DNA of 64,000 bases. It comes from Allacma fusca (lineage: Eukaryota; Arthropoda; Collembola; Symphypleona; Sminthuridae). The notes below the pieces were generated by a model. The model saw nothing but the letters and a program-made list of their open reading frames with translations, had not been told where the DNA came from and made no database searches. Made by a program: the position numbers and the translations under genes. Shown piece by piece: positions 49,790-61,100 of the stretch (positions are counted from its first letter, which is position 1; every line of letters begins with the position of its first letter). The stretch covers positions 58,383,632 to 58,447,631 of the forward strand of contig OX359246.1 of the NCBI GenBank assembly GCA_947179485.1. The letters are read 5' to 3'.

Positions 49790-52700
49790 TAACTACAAAA
49801 TTAACTGAAACATAACTGCAAAATTAACTAAAAAAGTAAATATAAAATTGTTTATAAAATTAACTACAAATATAAATGCAATATTAACTACAAAAATTAC
49901 TACAAAGCTAACTACAAAATTAACTACAAAAATTACTACAAAACTAACTGCAAAATTAACTACAACATTACCTAGAAAAATAACTAGAACATTAACTACA
50001 AAATTACTAAAAGCGAAACTACTAGCTTAACTAGAAGCGTATTTACAAGCTTACCTACAAGCTTAACTACTAGCTTAACTACAAGCCTAATTACAAGCTT
50101 AAATACAAGCTTAAATACAAGCTTAAATACAAGCTAATATACACGCTTAACTACACGCTTAACTACAAGCTTAACTACAAGCTTAACTACAAGCTTAACA
50201 ACAAGCTTAACAACAAGCTTAACTACAAGCTTAACTACAAGCTTAACTACAAGCTTAACTACAAGCTTAAATACAAGCTTAGCTACAAGCTTAACTACAA
50301 GCTTAACTACAAGCTTAACTACAAGCTTAACTACAAGCCTAACTACAAGCTTAACTACAAGCTTAACTACAAGCTTAACTACAAAATTAATTACAAAATT
50401 AACTACAAAAAATACTACAACATTAACTACAATATTAACTACAAAATTAACTACAAAATTAACTGAAACATAACTGCAAAATTAACTAAAAAAGTAAATA
50501 TAAAATTGTTTATTAAATTAACTACAAATATAAATGCAATATTAACTACAAAAAATAATTACAAAACTAACTACAAAATTAACTACAAAAATTACTACAA
50601 AACTAACTAAAAAATTAACTACAACATTACCTAGAAAAATAACTACAACATTAACTACAAATATACTACAAGCGAAACTACTAGCTTAACTAGAAGCGTA
50701 TTTACAAGCTTACCTACAAGCTTAACAACTAGCTTAACTACAATCGTGACCAAAGGCCTAACTACAAGCTTAACTACAAGCTTAACTACAAGCTTAACTA
50801 CAAGCTTAACTACAAGCTTAACTACAAGCTTAACTACAGGCTTATCTACAAGTTTAACTACAAGCTTGACAACACGCTTAATTACACGCTTAACTACAAG
50901 CTTAACTACAAGCTTAACTACAGGCTTATCTACAAGCTTAACTACAAGCCTAATTACAAGCTTAACTACAAGCGTAACTACAGGCTTGATTACGAACCTA
51001 ACTACGAGCTTAACTACAAGCTTAACTACAAGCTTAACTACAAGCTTAACTACAAGCTTAACTACAAGCTTAACTACAAGCTTAACTACAAGCTTAACTA
51101 GAAGCTTAACTACAAGCTTAAGTACAAGCTTAACTACAAGCTTAACTACAAGCTCAACTACAAGCTAAACTAACAGCTTAACTACAAGCTTACCTACAAG
51201 CTTAACTACAAGCTTAAATACAAGCTTAAATACAAGCTTAAATACAAGCTAATATACACGCTTAACTACACGCTTAACTACAAGCTTAACTACAAGCTTA
51301 ACTACAAGCTTAACAACAAGCTTAACTACAAGCTTAACTACAAGCTTAACTACAAGCTTAACTACAAGCTTAACTACAAGCTTAACTACAAGCTTAGCTA
51401 CAAGCTTAACTACAAGCTTAACTACAAGCTTAACTACAAGCTTAACTACAAGCCTAACTACAAGCTTAACTACAAGCTTAACTACAAGCTTAACTACAAA
51501 ATTAATTACAAAATTAACTACAAAAAATACTACAACATTAACTACAAAATTAACTACAAAATTAACTACAAAATTAACTGAAACATAACTGCAAAATTAA
51601 CTAAAAAAGTAAATATAAAATTGTTTATAAAATTAACTACAAATATAAATGCAATATTAAATACAAAAATTACTACAAAGCTAACTACAAAATTAACTAC
51701 AAAAATTACTACAAAACTAACTGCAAAATTAACTACAAACTAACAAGCTTAACTACAAGCTTAACTACAAGCTTAACTACAAGCTTGACTACAAGCTTGA
51801 CTACAAGCTTAACTAGAAGCTTAACTACAAGCTTAAGTACAAGCTTAACTACAAGCTTAACTACAAGCTCAACTACAAGCTAAACTAACAGCTTAACTAC
51901 AAGCTCAAACTACAGGCCTAACTACAAGTTTAACTACAAGCTTAACTACAAACTTAACTACAAGCTTAACTACAAGCTTAACTACAAGCTTAACTACAAG
52001 CTTAACTACAAGCTTAACTACAAGCTTAACTACAAGCTTAACTACAAGCTTAACTACAAGCTTAACTACAAGCTTAGCTACAAGCTTAACTACAAGCTTA
52101 ACTACAAGCTTAACTACAAGCGTAACTCCAAAATTAATTACAAAATTAACTACAAAAAATACTACAACATTAACTACAAAACTAACTACAAAATTAACAA
52201 CAATATTTTCTACAAAAATAACTACAAAACTAACTACAAAATTAGTTACAAAATTAACTACAAAATTAACTGAAACATAACTGCAAAATTAACTAAAAAA
52301 GTAAATATAAAATTGTTTATAAAATTAACTACAAATATAAATGCAATATTAACTACAAAAATTACTACAAAGCTAACTACAAAATTAACTACAAAAATTA
52401 CTACAAAACTAACTGCAAAATTAACTACAACATTACCTAGAAAAATAACTAGAACATTAACTACAAAATTACTAAAAGCGAAACTACTAGCTTAACTAGA
52501 AGCGTATTTACAAGCTTACCTACAAGCTTAACTACTAGCTTAACTACAAGCCTAATTACAAGCTTAAATACAAGCTTAAATACAAGCTTAAATACAAGCT
52601 AATATACACGCTTAACTACACGCTTAACTACAAGCTTAACTACAAGCTTAACTACAAGCTTAACAACAAGCTTAACAACAAGCTTAACTACAAGCTTAAC

Positions 52701-55700
52701 TACAAGCTTAACTACAAGCTTAACTACAAGCTTAAATACAAGCTTAGCTACAAGCTTAACTACAAGCTTAACTACAAGCTTAACTACAAGCTTAACTACA
52801 AGCCTAACTACAAGCTTAACTACAAGCTTAACTACAAGCTTAACTACAAAATTAATTACAAAATTAACTACAAAAAATACTACAACATTAACTACAATAT
52901 TAACTACAAAATTAACTACAAAATTAACTGAAACATAACTGCAAAATTAACTAAAAAAGTAAATATAAAATTGTTTATTAAATTAACTACAAATATAAAT
53001 GCAATATTAACTACAAAAAATAATTACAAAACTAACTACAAAATTAACTACAAAAATTACTACAAAACTAACTAAAAAATTAACTACAACATTACCTAGA
53101 AAAATAACTACAACATTAACTACAAATATACTACAAGCGAAACTACTAGCTTAACTAGAAGCGTATTTACAAGCTTACCTACAAGCTTAACAACTAGCTT
53201 AACTACAATCGTGACCAAAGGCCTAACTACAAGCTTAACTACAAGCTTAACTACAAGCTTAACTACAAGCTTAACTACAAGCTTAACTACAAGCTTAACT
53301 ACAGGCTTATCTACAAGTTTAACTACAAGCTTGACAACACGCTTAATTACACGCTTAACTACAAGCTTAACTACAAGCTTAACTACAGGCTTATCTACAA
53401 GCTTAACTACAAGCCTAATTACAAGCTTAACTACAAGCGTAACTACAGGCTTGATTACGAACCTAACTACGAGCTTAACTACAAGCTTAACTACAAGCTT
53501 AACTACAAGCTTAACTACAAGCTTAACTACAAGCTTAACTACAAGCTTAACTACAAGCTTAACTAGAAGCTTAACTACAAGCTTAAGTACAAGCTTAACT
53601 ACAAGCTTAACTACAAGCTCAACTACAAGCTAAACTAACAGCTTAACTACAAGCTTACCTACAAGCTTAACTACAAGCTTAACTACAAGCTTAACTACAA
53701 GCTTAACTACAAGCTTAACTACAAGCTTAACTACAAGCTTAACTACAAGCTTAACTACAAGCTTAACTACAAGCTTAACTACAAGCTTAACTACAAGCTC
53801 AACTACAAGCTTAACTAACAGCTTAACTACAAGCTTAACTACAAGCTCAAACTACAGGCCTAACTACAAGTTTAACTACAAGCTTAACTACAAGCTTAAC
53901 TACAAGCTTAACTACAAGCTTAACTACAAGCTTAACTACAAGCTTAACTACAAGCTTAACTACAAGCTTAACTACAAGCTTAACTACAAGCTTACCTACA
54001 AGCTTAACTACAAGCTTAACTACAAGCTTAACTACAAGCTTAACTACAAGCTTAACTACAAGCTTAGCTACAAGCTTAGCTACAAGCTTAACTACAAGCT
54101 TAAATACAAGCTTAAATACAAGCTTAAATACAAGCTAATATACACGCTTAACTACACGCTTAACTACAAGCTTAACTACAAGCTTAACTACAAGCTTAAC
54201 AACAAGCTTAACTACAAGCTTAACTACAAGCTTAACTACAAGCTTAACTACAAGCTTAACTACAAGCTTAACTACAAGCTTAGCTACAAGCTTAACTACA
54301 AGCTTAACTACAAGCTTAACTACAAGCTTAACTACAAGCCTAACTACAAGCTTAACTACAAGCTTAACTACAAGCTTAACTACAAAATTAATTACAAAAT
54401 TAACTACAAAAAATACTACAACATTAACTACAAAATTAACTACAAAATTAACTACAAAATTAACTGAAACATAACTGCAAAATTAACTAAAAAAGTAAAT
54501 ATAAAATTGTTTATAAAATTAACTACAAATATAAATGCAATATTAAATACAAAAATTACTACAAAGCTAACTACAAAATTAACTACAAAAATTACTACAA
54601 AACTAACTGCAAAATTAACTACAAACTAACAAGCTTAACTACAAGCTTAACTACAAGCTTAACTACAAGCTTGACTACAAGCTTGACTACAAGCTTAACT
54701 AGAAGCTTAACTACAAGCTTAAGTACAAGCTTAACTACAAGCTTAACTACAAGCTCAACTACAAGCTAAACTAACAGCTTAACTACAAGCTCAAACTACA
54801 GGCCTAACTACAAGTTTAACTACAAGCTTAACTACAAACTTAACTACAAGCTTAACTACAAGCTTAACTACAAGCTTAACTACAAGCTTAACTACAAGCT
54901 TAACTACAAGCTTAACTACAAGCTTAACTACAAGCTTAACTACAAGCTTAACTACAAGCTTAGCTACAAGCTTAACTACAAGCTTAACTACAAGCTTAAC
55001 TACAAGCGTAACTCCAAAATTAATTACAAAATTAACTACAAAAAATACTACAACATTAACTACAAAACTAACTACAAAATTAACAACAATATTTTCTACA
55101 AAAATAACTACAAAACTAACTACAAAATTAGTTACAAAATTAACTACAAAATTAACTGAAACATAACTGCAAAATTAACTAAAAAAGTAAATATAAAATT
55201 GTTTATAAAATTAACTACAAATATAAATGCAATATTAACTACAAAAATTACTACAAAGCTAACTACAAAATTAACTACAAAAATTACTACAAAACTAACT
55301 GCAAAATTAACTACAACATTACCTAGAAAAATAACTAGAACATTAACTACAAAATTACTAAAAGCGAAACTACTAGCTTAACTAGAAGCGTATTTACAAG
55401 CTTACCTACAAGCTTAACTACTAGCTTAACTACAAGCCTAATTACAAGCTTAAATACAAGCTTAAATACAAGCTTAAATACAAGCTAATATACACGCTTA
55501 ACTACAAGCTTAACTACAAGCTTAACTACAAGCTTAACTACAAGCTTAACAACAAGCTTAACTACAAGCTTAACTACAAGCTTAACTACAAGCTTAACTA
55601 CAAGCTTAACTACAAGCTTAACTACAAGCTTAGCTACAAGCTTAACTACAAGCTTAACTACAAGCTTAACTACAAGCTTAACTACAAGCCTAACTACAAG

Positions 55701-58120
55701 CTTAACTACAAGCTTAACTACAAGCTTAACTACAAAATTAATTACAAAATTAACTACAAAAAATACTACAACATTAACTACAATATTAACTACAAAATTA
55801 ACTACAAAATTAACTGAAACATAACTGCAAAATTAACTAAAAAAGTAAATATAAAATTGTTTATTAAATTAACTACAAATATAAATGCAATATTAACTAC
55901 AAAAAATAACTACAAAACTAACTACAAAATTAACTACAAAAATTACTACAAAACTAACTAAAAAATTAACTACAACATTACCTAGAAAAATAACTACAAC
56001 ATTAACTACAAAATTACTACAAGCGAAACTACTAGCTTAACTAGAAGCGTATTTACAAGCTTACCTACAAGCTTAACAACTAGCTTAACTAAAATCGTGA
56101 CCAAAGGCCTAACTACAAGCTTAACTACAAGCTTAACTACAAGCTTAACTACAAGCTTAACTACAAGCTTAACTACAAGCTTAACTGCAAGCTTAACTAC
56201 AGGCTTATCTACAAGCTTAACTACAAGCTTGACAACACGCTTAATTACACGCTTAACTACAAGCTTAACTACAAGCTTAACTACAGGCTTATCTACAAGC
56301 TTAACTACAAGCCTAATTACAAGCTTAACTACAAGCTTAAATACAAGCTTATAAACACGCTTAACTACACGCTTAACTACAAGCTTAACTACAAGCTTAA
56401 CTACAAGCTTAACTACAAGCTTAACTACAAGCTTAACTACAAGCTTAACTACAAGCTTAACTACAAGCTTAACTACAAGCTTAAGTACAAGCTTAACTAC
56501 AAGCTTAACTACAAGCTCAACTACAAGCTAAACTAACAGCTTAACTACAAGCTCAAACTACAGGCCTAACTACAAGTTTAACTACAAGCTTAACTACAAA
56601 CTTAACTACAAGCTTAACTACAAGCTTAACTACAAGCTTAACTACAAGCTTAACTACAAGCTTAACTACAAGCTTAACTACAAGCTTAACTACAAGCTTA
56701 ACTACAAGCTTAACTACAAGCTTAGCTACAAGCTTAACTACAAGCTTAACTACAAGCTTAACTACAAGCGTAACTCCAAAATTAATTACAAAATTAACTA
56801 CAAAAAATACTACAACATTAACTACAAAACTAACTACAAAATTAACAACAATATTTTCTACAAAAATAACTACAAAACTAACTACAAAATTAGTTACAAA
56901 ATTAACTACAAAATTAACTGAAACATAACTGCAAAATTAACTAAAAAAGTAAATATAAAATTGTTTATAAAATTAACTACAAATATAAATGCAATATTAA
57001 CTACAAAAATTACTACAAAGCTAACTACAAAATTAACTACAAAAATTACTACAAAACTAACTGCAAAATTAACTACAACATTACCTAGAAAAATAACTAG
57101 AACATTAACTACAAAATTACTAAAAGCGAAACTACTAGCTTAACTAGAAGCGTATTTACAAGCTTACCTACAAGCTTAACTACTAGCTTAACTACAAGCC
57201 TAATTACAAGCTTAAATACAAGCTTAAATACAAGCTTAAATACAAGCTAATATACACGCTTAACTACACGCTTAACTACAAGCTTAACTACAAGCTTAAC
57301 TACAAGCTTAACAACAAGCTTAACTACAAGCTTAACTACAAGCTTAACTACAAGCTTAACTACAAGCTTAACTACAAGCTTAACTACAAGCTTAGCTACA
57401 AGCTTAACTACAAGCTTAACTACAAGCTTAACTACAAGCTTAACTACAAGCCTAACTACAAGCTTAACTACAAGCTTAACTACAAGCTTAACTACAAAAT
57501 TAATTACAAAATTAACTACAAAAAATACTACAACATTAACTACAATATTAACTACAAAATTAACTACAAAATTAACTGAAACATAACTGCAAAATTAACT
57601 AAAAAAGTAAATATAAAATTGTTTATTAAATTAACTACAAATATAAATGCAATATTAACTACAAAAAATAACTACAAAACTAACTACAAAATTAACTACA
57701 AAAATTACTACAAAACTAACTAAAAAATTAACTACAACATTACCTAGAAAAATAACTACAACATTAACTACAAAATTACTACAAGCGAAACTACTAGCTT
57801 AACTAGAAGCGTATTTACAAGCTTACCTACAAGCTTAACAACTAGCTTAACTAAAATCGTGACCAAAGGCCTAACTACAAGCTTAACTACAAGCTTAACT
57901 ACAAGCTTAACTACAAGCTTAACTACAAGCTTAACTACAAGCTTAACTGCAAGCTTAACTACAGGCTTATCTACAAGCTTAACTACAAGCTTGACAACAC
58001 GCTTAATTACACGCTTAACTACAAGCTTAACTACAAGCTTAACTACAGGCTTATCTACAAGCTTAACTACAAGCCTAATTACAAGCTTAACTACAAGCTT
58101 AAATACAAGCTTATAAACAC
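49790..58120 (+). repeat. Mosaic of recurrent higher-order segments (offsets 2465, 2886, 1762)
   Basis: The segment of about 49800-51200 recurs at about 52265-53665 (offset 2465). The segment from about 51220 recurs from about 54105 (offset 2886). The segment from about 55200 recurs from about 56960 (offset 1762). Within these the rare change AACTAGAACATT in the B cassette is shared at about 49980, 52446, 55332 and 57094, so these units form a local subfamily that spread together. Confidence 0.75.
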
Positions 58121-61100
58121 GCTTAACTACACGCTTAACTACAAGCTTAACTACAAGCTTAACTACAAGCTTAACTACAAGCTTAACTACAAGCTTAACT
58201 ACAAGCTTAACTACAAGCTTGACTACAAGCTTAACTACAAGCGTAACTACAGGCTTGATTACGAACCTAACTACGAGCTTAACTACAAGCTTAACTACAA
58301 GCTTAACTACAAGCTTAACTACAAGCTTAACTACAAGCTTAACTACAAGCTTAACTAGAAGCTTAACTACAAGCTTAAGTACAAGCTTAACTACAAGCTT
58401 AACTACAAGCTCAACTACAAGCTAAACTAACAGCTTAACTACAAGCTTACCTACAAGCTTAACTACAAGCTTAACTACAAGCTTAACTACAAGCTTAACT
58501 ACAAGCTTAACTACAAGCTTAACTACAAGCTTAACTACAAGCTCAACTACAAGCTTAACTAACAGCTTAACTACAAGCTTAACTACAAGCTCAAACTACA
58601 GGCCTAACTACAAGTTTAACTACAAGCTTAACTACAAGCTTAACTACAAGCTTAACTACAAGCTTAACTACAAGCTTAACTACAAGCTTAACTACAAGCT
58701 TAACTACAAGCTTAACTACAAGCTTAACTACAAGCTTAACTACAAGCTTAACTACAAGCTTAACTACAAGCTTAACTACAAGCTTAGCTACAAGCTTAGC
58801 TACAAGCTTAACTACAAGCTTAGCTACAAGCTTAACTACAAGCTTAACTACAAGCTTAACTACAAGCTTAACTACAAGCTTAACTCCAAAATTGATTACA
58901 AAATTAACTACAAAAAATACTACAACATTAACTACAAAATTAACTACAAAATTAACTACAAAACTAAACACAAACCAAACTACAATATTTTCTACAAAAA
59001 TAACTACAAAACTAACTACAAAATTAACTACAATATTTTCTACAGAAATAACTACAAAACCAACTACAAAATTAACTACAAAATTAACTACAAAATTAAC
59101 TGAAACATAACTGCAAAATTAACTAAAAAAGTAAATATAAAATTGTTTATAAAATTAACTACAAATATAAATGCAATATTAAATACAAAAATTACTACAA
59201 AGCTAACTACAAAATTAACTACAAAAATTACTACAAAACTAACTGCAAAATTAACTACAAACTAACAAGCTTAACTACAAGCTTAACTATAAGCTTAACT
59301 ACAAGCTTACCTACAAGCTTAACTACAAGCTTAAGTACAAGCTTAACTACAAGCTTAACTACAAGCTCAACTACAAGCTAAACTAACAGCTTAACTACAA
59401 GCTCAAACTACAGGCCTAACTACAAGTTTAACTACAAGCTTAACTACAAACTTAACTACAAGCTTAACTACAAGCTTAACTACAAGCTTAACTACAAGCT
59501 TAACTACAAGCTTAACTACAAGCTTAACTACAAGCTTAACTACAAGCTTAACTACAAGCTTAACTACAAGCTTAACTACAAGCTTAGCTACAAGCTTAAC
59601 TACAAGCTTAACTACAAGCTTAACTACAAGCTTAACTACAAGCTTAACTCCAAAATTAATTACAAAATTAACTACAAAAAATACTACAACATTAACTACA
59701 AAACTAACTACAAAATTAACTACAATATTTTCTACAAAAATAACTACAAAACTAACTACAAAACTAACTACAAAATTAACTACAAAATTAACTGAAACAT
59801 AACTGCAAAATTAACTAAAAAAGTAAATATAAAATTGTTTATAAAATTAACTACAAATATAAATGCAATATTAACTACAAAAATTACTACAAAGCTAACT
59901 ACAAATCTAACTACAAAAATTACTACAAAACTAACTGCAAAATTAACTACAAACTAACAAGCTTAACTACAAGCTTAACTACAAGCTTAACTACAAGCTT
60001 GACTACAAGCTTGACTACAAGCTTAACTAGAAGCTTAACTACAAGCTTAAGTACAAGCTTAACTACAAGCTTAAGTACAAGCTTAACTACAAGCTTAGCT
60101 ACAAGCTTAACTACAAGCTTAACTACAAGCTTAACTACAAGCTTAACTACAAGCTTAACTCCAAAATTAATTACAAAATTACCTACAAAAAATACTACAA
60201 CATTAACTACAAAATTAACTACAAAATTAACTACAAAATTAACTACAAAACTAAACACAAACCAAACTACAATATTTTCTACAAAAATAACTACAAAACT
60301 AACTACAAAATTAACTACAATATTTTCTACAAAAATAACTACAAAACTAACTACAAAACTAACTACAAAATTAACTACAAAATTGACTGAAACATAACTG
60401 CAAAATTAACTAAAAAAGTAAATATAAAATTGTTTATAAAATTAACTACAAATATAAATGCAATATTAACTACAAAAATTACTACAAAGCTAACTACAAA
60501 ATTAACTACAATATTTTCTACAAAAATAACTACAAAACTAACTACAAAATTAACTACAAAATTAACTACAAAATTAACTGAAACATAACTGCAAAATTAA
60601 CTAAAAAAGTAAATATTAAATTGTTTATAAAATTAACTACAAATATAAATGCAATATTAACTACAAAAATTACTACAAAGCTAACTACAAAATTAACTAC
60701 AAAAATTACTACAAAACTAACTGCAAAATTAACTACAACATTACCTAGAAAAATAACTACAACATTAACTACAAAATTACTAAAAGCGAAACTACTAGCT
60801 TAACTAGAAGCGTATTTACAAGCTTACCTACAAGCTTAACTACTAGCTTAACTACAAGCTTAACTACAAGCTTACTACAGGCTTAACTACAAGCTTAACT
60901 GCAAGCTTAACTACAAGCTTAACTACAAGCTTAACTACAAGCTGATCTACAAGCTTAACTACAAGCTTAACTACAAGCTTAACTACAAGCTGATCTACAA
61001 GCTTAACTACAAGCTTAACTACAAGCTTAACTACAAGCTTAACTACAAGCTTAACTACAAGCTTAACTACAAGCTTAACTACAAGCTTAACTACAAGCTT

